This document shows, piece by piece, positions 19,013 to 27,515 of a stretch of DNA of 64,000 nucleotides. The translations under genes were made by a program, and so were the position numbers. Within the stretch, counting starts at the first letter, position 1. Each line of letters opens with the position of its first letter. The notes under the pieces are model-generated. The model had not been told where the DNA came from, searched no databases, and was given only the letters and a program-made list of their open reading frames with translations. Source of the stretch: Dokdonia sp. Hel_I_53 (GTDB taxonomy: Bacteria; Bacteroidota; Bacteroidia; Flavobacteriales; Flavobacteriaceae); NCBI RefSeq assembly GCF_007827465.1, contig NZ_VISL01000001.1, positions 191,001 through 255,000 on the forward strand. The letters are read 5' to 3'.

Positions 19013-20299
19013 ATGAAAGCATTATATAGAATACTCGTAGCTGTAGTTTTCATTTTTGGAACAACAGCTTATGGACAACAAACCCCTGCAGATACCCAAG
19101 CTACTGCTTACACTATAACAGGGGCCACAGCACACTTAGGTAACGGTGATGTTATCAAAAATGCAACAATTATTTTTGAAAATGGAAAAATCACTTCTGT
19201 AGAAAGTAATAGTACTGCTACAAAAGGAGAGGTGATCAACGCGCAAGGAAAGCATGTTTACCCTGGATTTATCGCGACAAACACTACATTAGGCCTCGTA
19301 GAGGTAGGTGCTGTAAGGCAATCTAATGATGATGATGAGATAGGAGATTTTATACCTCACGTAAGAGGTATCATTGCGTATAACGCAGAGTCAAAAGTTG
19401 TAGAAAGTATGCGCCCTAACGGAGTTCTATTAGCGCAAATACGTCCAGTTGGAGGTATGATTTCAGGATCTTCATCTGTCGTGCAACTTGATGCTTGGAA
19501 TTGGGAAGACGCTGCTTATAAAACAGACGAAGGTATATTTCTTGACTGGCCTAATACAATGACAAGAGGGCGCTGGTGGCTAGGCGAGGAGCCCGGTTTT
19601 AAGCCTAGCAAGAAATATGCAGAAGAGGTACAAACTGTAAAAAATTTCTTTTCAAATGCTAAGGCATACCAAGGAGGCAGTAGGATTACAAACTTACCTT
19701 ATCAGGCTATGAAAGGCGTTTTTGATGGTACTCAAAAGGTATATATTTCTGCAAATGATCAACGACAGATTTTAGATGTTATCGCTTTCGCGAAAGCGTA
19801 TGATCTTAAAAACATTGTATTAGTTGGTGGGTATCAAGCTTATAAAGTAGCCAGCGAACTCGTAGCTGCAAATATTCCAGTGATTTTACAAAGAGTTCAG
19901 GGACTACCATCCATGGAAGATCATGACTATGATTTACCTTATAGAATGCCAAAGTTACTTATGGACGCAGGTGTCACTGTAGCTTTAGGTTATGATGCCG
20001 AATACTGGCAGGTACGTAACCTTCCTTTTTATGCGGGACAAGTAACGCAATTTGGAATGAGTGATGAAGATGCCCTTAAAATGATTACAGAGAATCCAGC
20101 AAAAATTATGGGAATTTCTAATACAACAGGAACTTTAGAAGTAGGCAAAGATGCAACACTTTTTATAAGTGATGGGAATGCATTAGACATGCGTACAAAC
20201 CAACTTTCCAGAGCTTTTATACAAGGACGCGATATTAGCCTAGAGTCTCATCAGACAAGACTTTGGAAACGATATGCAGAGAAATACAATAATGATTAA
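19013..20299 (+). CDS. Exported amidohydrolase-like protein lacking the HxH metal motif
   Basis: A 428-residue exported protein from the ATG at 19013, which follows the previous stop by one base; the 27 bases upstream in frame overlap the preceding gene. A signal peptide (ending TTAYGQ) is followed by a composite domain and barrel typical of amidohydrolases, ending in NPAKIMGISNTTGTLEVGKD. At the first metal motif it reads GFIATNTTLG instead of a HxH, like the inactive half of the upstream protein. It may be a non-catalytic partner forming a complex with the 985-residue enzyme; this is inference from operon structure and missing ligands. One perfect palindrome copy is read as AFAKAYD. Confidence 0.85.
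   Translation: MKALYRILVAVVFIFGTTAYGQQTPADTQATAYTITGATAHLGNGDVIKNATIIFENGKITSVESNSTATKGEVINAQGKHVYPGFIATNTTLGLVEVGAVRQSNDDDEIGDFIPHVRGIIAYNAESKVVESMRPNGVLLAQIRPVGGMISGSSSVVQLDAWNWEDAAYKTDEGIFLDWPNTMTRGRWWLGEEPGFKPSKKYAEEVQTVKNFFSNAKAYQGGSRITNLPYQAMKGVFDGTQKVYISANDQRQILDVIAFAKAYDLKNIVLVGGYQAYKVASELVAANIPVILQRVQGLPSMEDHDYDLPYRMPKLLMDAGVTVALGYDAEYWQVRNLPFYAGQVTQFGMSDEDALKMITENPAKIMGISNTTGTLEVGKDATLFISDGNALDMRTNQLSRAFIQGRDISLESHQTRLWKRYAEKYNND
19783..19798. repeat. Dispersed palindrome, perfect 16-mer
   Basis: CGCTTTCGCGAAAGCG lies inside the second amidohydrolase gene, read as AFAKA. Confidence 0.95.
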
Positions 20300-20324
20300 C
20301 TTCTTTATTTATTAATAAATTTTG

Positions 20325-20356
20325 AAAAACCCGAATCTAAACATTCGGGTTTTTTT
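20325..20356 (+). terminator. Rho-independent terminator of the amidohydrolase operon
   Basis: The arms AAAAACCCGAAT and complement enclose a six-base loop and a run of seven T follows the G's. It ends the operon 26 bases after the stop. Confidence 0.9.
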
Positions 20357-20501
20357 ATAGAAGTAAATATCTTTTAGTAACTATAAATTTTAATTAAAAA
20401 ATCACAAACTGATAAATTAATTAGATGAGACATAATAGGGCAGATATTTATTGATTCGCTAATTTTCGTCTAAAGTATTCTCCTAACAGCCTTAAGTACT
20501 A

Positions 20502-20509
20502 TAATTTTG
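20502..20509 (+). promoter_or_regulatory. -7 box of nnr
   Basis: TAATTTTG is an exact TAnnTTTG match 86 bases before the nnr ATG. The region 20357-20595 otherwise shows no gene. Confidence 0.45.
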
Positions 20510-20595
20510 CATATGTGGTTAACTAAAGGTTTTCTTTAAAAACGCCTAACTTTTTTTCATTTTGATATCAAAATGGATTCATTCAAAATTTATTT

Positions 20596-22122
20596 ATGAA
20601 AATTTATACTCCAGAACAAATTTACGCTGCAGATAAAGCAACTATAGCAAAGGAAGGAATTCCATCCTATAATTTAATGGAACGCGCTGGTGGATATGTG
20701 TATGAGTGGATACATCAGAGATTACAAGGGCAACCAGTACCTATTAAAGTTTTTTGCGGTATAGGAAATAATGGCGGAGATGGTCTTGTTATAGCGAGAT
20801 TACTACTTAAGAATGGTTATAACGTAGATACTTATATTGTAAACTGCAGTGAAAAGCGTTCACCAGATTTCTTGCTTGCTTACGATGAACTTAAAAGCGA
20901 AGTAAAAAAATGGCCAGAACTCATCAAAGATAAAAATGATTTTCCTGAGATAAGCCCGCAAGATATCGTGGTAGATGCCATTTTTGGGATAGGATTAAAT
21001 CGATGTCCTGATGATTGGGTCAAAGAGTTGTTTGTAAAGATTAATCAATCTAAAGCATACACCCTCTCTATAGATATGCCATCAGGAATGTACGCACATA
21101 AGGGGCTTGATCAAGATGATGTAGTTATTAATGCAACATTTGTGTTAAGTTTCATGTCACCAAAACTTGCTTTCTTTTTACCAGATACTGGTAAATATGT
21201 GCAGATGTGGGATACTATAGATATTGGGTTGGATCCTGAGTTTTTATCAAATTTGAATACAGATGCCGTACTCGTAGGTAAACAAGATATACAGAAACTC
21301 TATCGTGGCAGATCTCAATTCTCACACAAGGGAATGTTTGGTCATAGTATGATTATAGGTGGAAGTTTTGGTAAAATGGGAGCAGTAACGCTTGCTTGTA
21401 AAGCTGCATCCAGAGCAGGAAGTGGTTTAGTCACCGCTTATGTTCCTCAAATAGGGGTGTCTATATTGCAAACAGCACTTCCAGAAATTATGGTTGAGAC
21501 AGATAATTTTAATGGTAAAGTGTTTGAAGAAATTGATTTTCAAACGGAAGCAACCGCAATAGGTATTGGTCCTGGAATGGGAACTGACGAGAAAACTATA
21601 AGTGCAATGCAAGCATTCCTTAAAACTCAAAAATCCCCTATTATAATTGATGCAGATGCGATTAATTGTATTTCAAGAAGACCAGACTTGATGGATGAAG
21701 TTCCAGAACTTTCGATATTTACACCGCATCCAGGAGAGTTAGAGCGACTAGTAGGGAAGTGGAAAGATGATTTTGATAAACTTGAAAAAACTGCAAAATT
21801 TGCTAAGAAATACAATGTGATTTTAGCAATAAAAGGAGCACATACAATAACTATTTATGAAGGAAACTACCATATAAACACAACGGGTAACCCAGGCCTG
21901 TCTACAGCCGGTACAGGTGATGTGCTCACTGGAGCAATTACAGGGTTACTTGCTCAAAATTACAAACCATTGGAAGCGACTATAATGGGAGTTTATTTGC
22001 ATGGACTAGCTGCAGATATTGCCGTAAATCAATACGGTGTTGAGGGTCTCATAGCTGGCGATGTAGTGGAGTTTTTAGGTAGAGCAGTGATGGATCTTTT
22101 TGCAAAGCCAGAAAAAGAATAA
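20596..22122 (+). CDS. nnr: Bifunctional NAD(P)H-hydrate repair enzyme (epimerase and dehydratase)
   Basis: A 508-residue cytosolic enzyme that repairs hydrated NADH and NADPH. The N-terminal epimerase domain (about 1-215) shows GNNGGDGLVIARLL and SIDMPSGM. The C-terminal ADP-dependent dehydratase domain (about 225-500) shows FGHSMIIGGSFGKMGA, GIGPGMGTD, TPHPGELERL and the nucleotide-site motif GNPGLSTAGTGDVLTG. Both halves look intact and full length. It is a single gene between two terminators. Confidence 0.96.
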   Translation: MKIYTPEQIYAADKATIAKEGIPSYNLMERAGGYVYEWIHQRLQGQPVPIKVFCGIGNNGGDGLVIARLLLKNGYNVDTYIVNCSEKRSPDFLLAYDELKSEVKKWPELIKDKNDFPEISPQDIVVDAIFGIGLNRCPDDWVKELFVKINQSKAYTLSIDMPSGMYAHKGLDQDDVVINATFVLSFMSPKLAFFLPDTGKYVQMWDTIDIGLDPEFLSNLNTDAVLVGKQDIQKLYRGRSQFSHKGMFGHSMIIGGSFGKMGAVTLACKAASRAGSGLVTAYVPQIGVSILQTALPEIMVETDNFNGKVFEEIDFQTEATAIGIGPGMGTDEKTISAMQAFLKTQKSPIIIDADAINCISRRPDLMDEVPELSIFTPHPGELERLVGKWKDDFDKLEKTAKFAKKYNVILAIKGAHTITIYEGNYHINTTGNPGLSTAGTGDVLTGAITGLLAQNYKPLEATIMGVYLHGLAADIAVNQYGVEGLIAGDVVEFLGRAVMDLFAKPEKE

Positions 22123-22152
22123 CACAACACTTTTGTGAATTCTAACTTAAAG

Positions 22153-22193
22153 AAAAAGTCCTATTAGCTTCATTGGAGCTAATAGGACTTTTT
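22153..22193. terminator. Bidirectional rho-independent terminator
   Basis: A perfect 17-bp inverted repeat (AAAAAGTCCTATTAGCT and complement) with a seven-base loop lies between the convergent nnr and the lipoprotein gene. Confidence 0.92.
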
Positions 22194-22212
22194 ATTGATT
22201 TATAGAAATTTC

Positions 22213-22779
22213 TTATTCTATAATTACTGGGAACACAACTTGCGCATCTGTTTCTCCTCCAGCACCGTTTAAGGTACCATCATTTGGTTTTGAAGGTTCA
22301 TGGCGCAAGGTTACTGTTATATTTCCTGCACTAGGGTTACCTGTAACTAGAGCTATTTCAGTTCCTAACGGATTTCCATTTGAATCAAAATTACTATAAG
22401 TAATATTCGTATCTAAAGAGGTTTGAACTGTAAAAATAATTTGATGCTCGAGAGCTTCTTCTTCAACCTCTTCAGTTATATTCTCTGCTGGAGATACGGT
22501 TTCGTTTAAAAATTGAATTCTAGATGTATAATTTGTATTTGCATCAAGATTATCAGAAACGGTAATTACAGGTTCATCTCCACCTTCACCATCAGTATCT
22601 ACAGATCTCAAGACAATAACCTCTCCATCTACAGTATTTGTGAGAGTAATTTGTACTGTTGATATAACCTCTTCTTCATTAATAACTTGAGGTATTAAAC
22701 CATCATCATCATTATCTATACAAGAAAATATTGTAAGTGATATAAAAAGAACTGTAGTAAAATAAATTATTTTTTTCAT
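22213..22779 (-). CDS. Lipoprotein associated with a TonB receptor
   Basis: A 188-residue lipoprotein: signal peptide with lipobox IFSC, cysteine at about residue 20, followed by an acidic stretch DNDDDG, which could act as a surface-export signal. The rest is beta-rich, and the C-terminus has HEPSKPNDGTLNGAGGETD and ends VVFPVII. Similar proteins next to TonB receptors in Flavobacteriaceae carry the label type 1 periplasmic-binding-fold protein, from memory. It lies 73 bases after the receptor gene, on the same strand, with a palindrome copy between them. It may be a surface or periplasmic ligand binder for the receptor. Confidence 0.72.
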   Translation of the reverse strand: MKKIIYFTTVLFISLTIFSCIDNDDDGLIPQVINEEEVISTVQITLTNTVDGEVIVLRSVDTDGEGGDEPVITVSDNLDANTNYTSRIQFLNETVSPAENITEEVEEEALEHQIIFTVQTSLDTNITYSNFDSNGNPLGTEIALVTGNPSAGNITVTLRHEPSKPNDGTLNGAGGETDAQVVFPVIIE

Positions 22780-22831
22780 GATATGTTATTTTTTGTTTTA
22801 TAATATTAGGATTAATTGTTGTTGGTGCTTC

Positions 22832-22847
22832 CGCTTTCGCGAAAGCG
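22832..22847. repeat. Dispersed palindrome, perfect 16-mer
   Basis: This copy lies between the TonB receptor stop and the lipoprotein start, so in the polycistronic mRNA it could form a small hairpin between the two genes. Confidence 0.95.
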
Positions 22848-22852
22848 AAATT

Positions 22853-25252
22853 TTAAAAATCAAAACGTATTTGTAGTAAAATATTTCTTCCTATATCATC
22901 TGCATAGTAACGTTGTCTATTCAGATACTCTCTGTAAGAAGTGTTAAAAATATTATTAACCATCAGGCCTAAGTTTAGTGTAGATTTTTCAGTTAATTTT
23001 AAGTCTATATCACCTCTAAAATTTAGGAGGTGATAGCCATCTGGTGGAGTACTAACATCTACAATTTCAAAAGTTTCTGTTTGAGGTAAAAAGACCTGAA
23101 AATTATTGTTAGGGAATTCATTTTGCCTAAAAACATAATTGCTTTCTAGTTTAATTTTTAAATTATTAGCTTTAGGAATTTCATAACTTATAGCGTTACG
23201 AGTACTTGCAGCTGGGATATCAATAAGAGGCCTATCTAGTGATATATCTTTACCTTTAACTAGCGAAAATTGATTAGTTATCATAAGATTGTCACGCAAT
23301 TGTATGCGATTATCTATGTCAAAACCTAGTAGCCTTGCTTGTGTTTGTCTATAGGTCCCAACTTGAAAGCTACCTCGTATGGTTCTTTGAACAGCGGTAG
23401 GTTCAATTAGTATAAAATCTTCAATAAAATTAGCAAAGGGAGCTACAGTAAAAGTCCAATTATCTGTGTCATGGGTAAAGTTTATAGAAAATTTATGAGC
23501 AACTTCTTTATCAAATCTTAAATCTCCAATTTCTATTCTTGCTGCACTTTGATGTAAACCGTCGCTAAAAAGCTCTGAAATATTAGGTGATCTTGAAGCG
23601 ATTGCATAGTTAATTGCAATATTATCTTTATCATTCAGTTCATAAGCACCTCCTAGAGTTCCTGAAAAATTAAGGTAGGTAAAATCTGGTTTTGTAAAAA
23701 TTTGTTCTCCTATTTCTTGGCGTTCAAATTCTGTAAAATCTATATCGTATCCCCTCTCTTCCCAAAGAGATTTTGTATAAAATTTTTCAGCAAGGATTCG
23801 ATTATAGTCCAATCGTACCCCTCCTTCTATTGTAAGATTATCAAACTGCTTTGAGCCCAAAAGATACATCCCAAAATCCTGAGCTTGATAGTCAGGAATT
23901 AATCGTCTCACACCCGTATTAGGATTAGGGAAATGCTTTGCATAGCTACCAGATATTCCAACTTTTGCAGTAACTGTATTGTCTGCCGTATACTCAAAAT
24001 CTACTTGAGCGCTTACTGTTTCTAATTGTAAATCAATAGATGGTCTAGTGTCATCACTATCACGCCTCACATCAAATTCTAATCTATCATTACGTTGATA
24101 ATCGTATTGCGCTTTTAGCTTTCCAAAACTCTCAAAGCGGTAAAATCCATTTACTTTTGCGATTTGATGTTTTACATCTTGATAAGGAGAATTTATATTA
24201 TAGGTAAAATCTCTTACAACAAATGGTTCTTCTCTGTTAATTGCAATTACAAGATCTTCTGCGCCGCCTAGGTGTGAGGAGCGTAAAATCCCAGAGGTTT
24301 TATCAAAAATAGAGTAGCTTCCTTCAAGACCAAATCTATATTTATTAAATCCTATTCGTGCTGCAAAATTTTCTTCGGAGGCTGCTGTGTTACTCAAAAC
24401 ATAATCCGGAGCTTCAAAATCACCAAAACGTTTGACGCTGCTATTTACGCTAGCGTACCAACCATTGTTAAAAGATTTTGTGAGGGCAGTTGCTAATGAG
24501 CCACCACGACCATTAGAAGCGCCAGTAAGAAGTATGCGACCGTACAATGTATCTTTAACTGGAATAGTTTCAGGTTCTATAATTATGGTGCCTCCTACAG
24601 CATCACCACCGTACTGTAATCCAGCTGCGCCCTTAATAACAGTAACCTCTCCAGCAGCATTCACATCAATATTTGGTGCATGTTCTACACCCCATTCTTG
24701 ATCCTCCAATCTGGTACCGCTAGTAATCATAACTACGCGGCTACTGTGTAAACCTTGTATCACTGGCTTTACAACAGTGTTACCCGTATTTAGAGATGAT
24801 ATGCCACTCAATTGACTTAACGCATCCCCCAGCGAAGCTGCACTATTAGCTTGTAACACATCATGAGAAATTACTTGTTCTGTTGCAGTCTTACTTTTTG
24901 ATTTGTGCGCGTGCGCTATAAGTTCTACACCACCTAAAGTTTCTAGATGGTGTTCCATATTTATATTACGTGTGGTGTTACCGTTTACCGCAACCTTAAC
25001 AGCTTGAGTTTCACATTCTGGATGTGACACCTGTAGATTATAGGTTGCTTTGCACAAGCCAGAAATCATATATTTACCTTCTGCATTTGTGGTTGCAGAT
25101 TCTTCAGATCCCGCAACAATTACAGTTGCGTTTTCTAAAACCGTATTATCATGTAAGTCTATGATATATCCAGATAATGTGTAAGTGCAGTTTTGTGCAA
25201 ATACAGTTGTAGTACCTAGCACAAAGAGGCATAGGCATATTTTAAATTTCAT
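22853..25252 (-). CDS. TonB-dependent outer-membrane receptor (metal uptake type)
   Basis: A 799-residue outer-membrane receptor. A signal peptide (ending VFAQ) leads into a carboxypeptidase-regulatory-like domain (about 22-95, GYIIDLHDNTVLENATVIVA). The plug (about 115-230) contains SLGDALSQLSGISSLNTG, QGLHSSRVVM and AAGLQYGGDAVGGTIII. The remaining 570 residues form the beta barrel, ending in the aromatic signature LQIRFDF. Plug wording and the HAHKSKSK stretch before it resemble ZnuD/CirA-like metal receptors, so zinc or another metal is the likely cargo; this is inference. It follows a His-rich exported peptide gene and precedes a lipoprotein gene. Confidence 0.88.
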   Translation of the reverse strand: MKFKICLCLFVLGTTTVFAQNCTYTLSGYIIDLHDNTVLENATVIVAGSEESATTNAEGKYMISGLCKATYNLQVSHPECETQAVKVAVNGNTTRNINMEHHLETLGGVELIAHAHKSKSKTATEQVISHDVLQANSAASLGDALSQLSGISSLNTGNTVVKPVIQGLHSSRVVMITSGTRLEDQEWGVEHAPNIDVNAAGEVTVIKGAAGLQYGGDAVGGTIIIEPETIPVKDTLYGRILLTGASNGRGGSLATALTKSFNNGWYASVNSSVKRFGDFEAPDYVLSNTAASEENFAARIGFNKYRFGLEGSYSIFDKTSGILRSSHLGGAEDLVIAINREEPFVVRDFTYNINSPYQDVKHQIAKVNGFYRFESFGKLKAQYDYQRNDRLEFDVRRDSDDTRPSIDLQLETVSAQVDFEYTADNTVTAKVGISGSYAKHFPNPNTGVRRLIPDYQAQDFGMYLLGSKQFDNLTIEGGVRLDYNRILAEKFYTKSLWEERGYDIDFTEFERQEIGEQIFTKPDFTYLNFSGTLGGAYELNDKDNIAINYAIASRSPNISELFSDGLHQSAARIEIGDLRFDKEVAHKFSINFTHDTDNWTFTVAPFANFIEDFILIEPTAVQRTIRGSFQVGTYRQTQARLLGFDIDNRIQLRDNLMITNQFSLVKGKDISLDRPLIDIPAASTRNAISYEIPKANNLKIKLESNYVFRQNEFPNNNFQVFLPQTETFEIVDVSTPPDGYHLLNFRGDIDLKLTEKSTLNLGLMVNNIFNTSYREYLNRQRYYADDIGRNILLQIRFDF

Positions 25253-25291
25253 AATAAATTATTTTGTTAATGATTGAGTTTTCTTCAATAA

Positions 25292-25618
25292 TTAACAAAA
25301 TGGAGGGCCTCGGTTAGTTGTAGATGTAGGTATTTCTATGTAACCTTTTGTTGGAAGGTAAAGAGTTGCTCTGAAGAACTGTTGCGGTAAAAGTGATTCC
25401 GTTTTCGCGAAAGCGTATACCCCTACTTTTACCATCTGCATGTCACCAAGGTCACAATCTAATGAAGAGGCATGTACATGTGTATCTGAGGTAGCACATG
25501 TTTCATAGTGTTGATGGTCACTAACTGCATGTGCAAAATTTACTACAGCAGGTAACAAAAAGGCAATTAGCACGAAAAGTGCTATACATCTATTAATTAT
25601 ATGCTTGCTGTTATTCAA
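25292..25618 (-). CDS. Small His/Cys-rich exported protein
   Basis: A 108-residue protein with an N-terminal export helix (CIALFVLIAFLLPAVVNFAHA). The mature part has a cluster of possible metal ligands (SDHQHYETC, DTHVHASSLDC) and ends NRGPPFC. It begins with TTG at 25618, two bases after the stop of the preceding gene, so it is probably co-transcribed with it. The TonB receptor follows 39 bases later. Such peptides are regular companions of metal receptors in Flavobacteriaceae; a metal-binding or sensing role is inferred. A near-perfect palindrome copy near the 3' part is read as AFAKT. Confidence 0.7.
   Translation of the reverse strand: MNNSKHIINRCIALFVLIAFLLPAVVNFAHAVSDHQHYETCATSDTHVHASSLDCDLGDMQMVKVGVYAFAKTESLLPQQFFRATLYLPTKGYIEIPTSTTNRGPPFC
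25400..25415. repeat. Dispersed palindrome copy (one mismatch)
   Basis: CGTTTTCGCGAAAGCG differs at one base from the perfect form. It lies in the His-rich peptide gene. Confidence 0.85.
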
Positions 25619-25620
25619 AA

Positions 25621-26139
25621 TTATGTTGAAAATAAAAAGCCTAAACCTATTCTAGATACCATTTTTATTGCAAATGCTTTAAAAAATGCAAACTGTCCAA
25701 AAATCCATCCGAAAAATACCAAAAGCACTTGATAAATGGGGAAGATTAACAGAATTCTAACAGGCCAGTATATCCATCCACTCACAACTGTTTTATCTAA
25801 GCCTACAAGCTCCATGAGTGGGTCAGATAGTTTACCAGCTGTAGAGCCAGTAATTGCAAATACTAGAAACATCGCAATGAGTTCCCAACGGTACGTAACG
25901 CCCCACCTCTTATAAAGTTTAGAAAATAGCCAAAGTGTGAGCTTTATTATTAAAAATGAAATAATTAAAATGCCCAAGATTAAAACAAAAAAATAGGGAA
26001 TTGAATTTTGTTCAAAAAAATTATTGATGATGACTCGACTTATAAGATAAGCCGAAAAAAGAGTAGCGATTAGACCGAGGATAATGTGGATGAATTGCCA
26101 GTTTTGAGTTATCTCCCAGCGCTTTTTAAAGTTTTTCAT
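25621..26139 (-). CDS. Four-helix membrane protein, probably DUF6787 family
   Basis: From the ATG at 26139 it has 172 residues and about four transmembrane helices. Two similar modules are visible: KKRWEITQNWQFIHIILGL near the start and YKRWGVTYRWELIAMFLVF near residue 82, suggesting an internal duplication. This matches my memory of DUF6787 in Flavobacteriaceae; the function is unknown. A consensus -7 box overlaps the longer frame start at 26157, supporting the inner ATG. It lies 18 bases after the upstream gene stop and two bases before the His-rich peptide start. Confidence 0.68.
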   Translation of the reverse strand: MKNFKKRWEITQNWQFIHIILGLIATLFSAYLISRVIINNFFEQNSIPYFFVLILGILIISFLIIKLTLWLFSKLYKRWGVTYRWELIAMFLVFAITGSTAGKLSDPLMELVGLDKTVVSGWIYWPVRILLIFPIYQVLLVFFGWIFGQFAFFKAFAIKMVSRIGLGFLFST

Positions 26140-26146
26140 AGCGCTG

Positions 26147-26154
26147 CAAAAATA
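26147..26154 (-). promoter_or_regulatory. -7 box before the DUF6787-like gene
   Basis: TATTTTTG on the minus strand ends seven bases before the ATG at 26139, between two same-strand genes, so an internal operon promoter is possible. Confidence 0.4.
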
Positions 26155-26157
26155 CAA

Positions 26158-26565
26158 TTATCGGAGTTTCTGATTATATCGTTCTTGAAAAAATTCAAAC
26201 CAATTAAATAATAGATAATTTACTTCGTATCCATAATCTGTAAAATTATCATAGTTGATCTGTTGGATATATAAGTTAGGATCATAAATAGAAGGTTGTA
26301 AAACACGATTATTGAAGTTAGTAACCGTAATTTTATTACGTGTTTCTAGATATTGTTGCCCGTAAAACCCTCTGGGCGGTTGAGTAACAAGCCAGTTGTT
26401 AAAACCAGGTTCTATAATCAATATTTCGTATTCTAAGCTATCGTTTACAATACGGATGGTGTCATTCACGTTTTTAGAATTGCTAGCACTATCTATCTTA
26501 GTATTTGTAGTTGCACAACCTATGACCATTACTGTAAGAAGTAGTATGAAGAGTATCTTTCTCAT
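26158..26565 (-). CDS. Lipoprotein, probably DUF6146 family
   Basis: A 135-residue lipoprotein from the ATG at 26565; the frame is open to 26616 but the inner start gives a proper lipoprotein signal MRKILFILLLTVMVIGCATT. The mature domain has YEILIIEPGFNNWLVTQPPR and YGYEVNYLLFNWFEFFQERY, wording I associate with DUF6146, a Bacteroidota family of unknown function. It is the first gene of the minus-strand series leading toward the TonB receptor. Confidence 0.7.
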   Translation of the reverse strand: MRKILFILLLTVMVIGCATTNTKIDSASNSKNVNDTIRIVNDSLEYEILIIEPGFNNWLVTQPPRGFYGQQYLETRNKITVTNFNNRVLQPSIYDPNLYIQQINYDNFTDYGYEVNYLLFNWFEFFQERYNQKLR

Positions 26566-26713
26566 AATTTTAAAAATAGGAATAAAAAATAGAGATAATA
26601 GATACTTTGTCTTCATATTAACGAATACAAGAGGCTTTGTGTCAATTTGATATGAGTAAAATCTAGAAGAATTAGCTTATTTAGATTCTTATAAACCAAG
26701 TATATAATACCAA

Positions 26714-26742
26714 AAAAGGCACTCTTATCAAGAGTGCCTTTT
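26714..26742 (-). terminator. Rho-independent terminator of the DUF937 gene
   Basis: The arms AAAAGGCACTCT and complement enclose a short loop, 27 bases after the DUF937 stop. T runs are present on both sides. Confidence 0.85.
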
Positions 26743-26768
26743 AGTAATACTTATAAAATGTGAAGTTT

Positions 26769-27404
26769 TTATTTTCCAAACAGTCCTCCTAAAAGACCTC
26801 CTAATCCTCCTTTTTTCTTGTTACTACCTAGTACCATACCTGCAACATCATCAAGTATGCTTCCGTCTCCGTCTGAATCTAGAAGGGTGGTAATTAAACT
26901 TTGGTTTTCCTTTGGTTGTCCTCCAAGCATACTTCCTAAAAGAGCATTCATGCCATTTCCATCATTAATATTGGAATCTTTAGTTTGTTTTCCTAATACT
27001 CCCATAAGAATAGGCGCGGCTACTTTTAATATTTGAGCAATAGAGTTTGGGTCAACCCCAGACTTTGCGCTTAAAGCATTTTCAACATTTGATTGCTTAC
27101 CGCCTAAAAGATGTTTTAGAATACCTGCACCATCAGACATAAGGCCTTCATCTGGACCCCCATTACCCATAATATCTCCTATACTTTCTAAAATACCTCC
27201 ATTATGCTTATTAGACAACGCGCCCATTAGACCAGCTGCTCCTTGGGGTGTTTGCACATTTTTTTTCATAGCACCCATGAGTACTGGTAATGCCATGCTC
27301 AATACATCTGCTGTTTTTTGCTCTGAAGTATTTGATTTTGCACTTGCACCACTTATAAGGCTTTTGCCTAAGTCACTATTCAAAAGATCTAGTAATCCTG
27401 CCAT
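26769..27404 (-). CDS. DUF937 family protein
   Basis: A 211-residue soluble protein made of two similar DUF937-type halves: LLDLLNSDLGKSLISG with LSMALPVLMGAMKKN in the first, and VAAPILMGVLGKQ with MNALLGSMLGG in the second. Short acidic loops (LDSDGDGS) separate Gly/Leu/Met-rich helices and the tail is GGLGGLLGGLFGK. The family function is not known. It is monocistronic, with a terminator downstream and the serA terminator upstream. Confidence 0.85.
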   Translation of the reverse strand: MAGLLDLLNSDLGKSLISGASAKSNTSEQKTADVLSMALPVLMGAMKKNVQTPQGAAGLMGALSNKHNGGILESIGDIMGNGGPDEGLMSDGAGILKHLLGGKQSNVENALSAKSGVDPNSIAQILKVAAPILMGVLGKQTKDSNINDGNGMNALLGSMLGGQPKENQSLITTLLDSDGDGSILDDVAGMVLGSNKKKGGLGGLLGGLFGK

Positions 27405-27468
27405 TATTGATTGTATTTAGTTAAATAATGGTAAAAGGTACAAATTAAATACCACATTAGATGCTATC

Positions 27469-27493
27469 AAAAACCGCCACGCGGGCGGTTTTT
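27469..27493. terminator. Rho-independent terminator after serA
   Basis: AAAAACCGCC and GGCGGTTTTT form a stem with a five-base loop 23 bases beyond the serA stop. A T run lies on each strand. Confidence 0.85.
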
Positions 27494-27515
27494 AAAATAT
27501 AATAGTTCAATTTTT

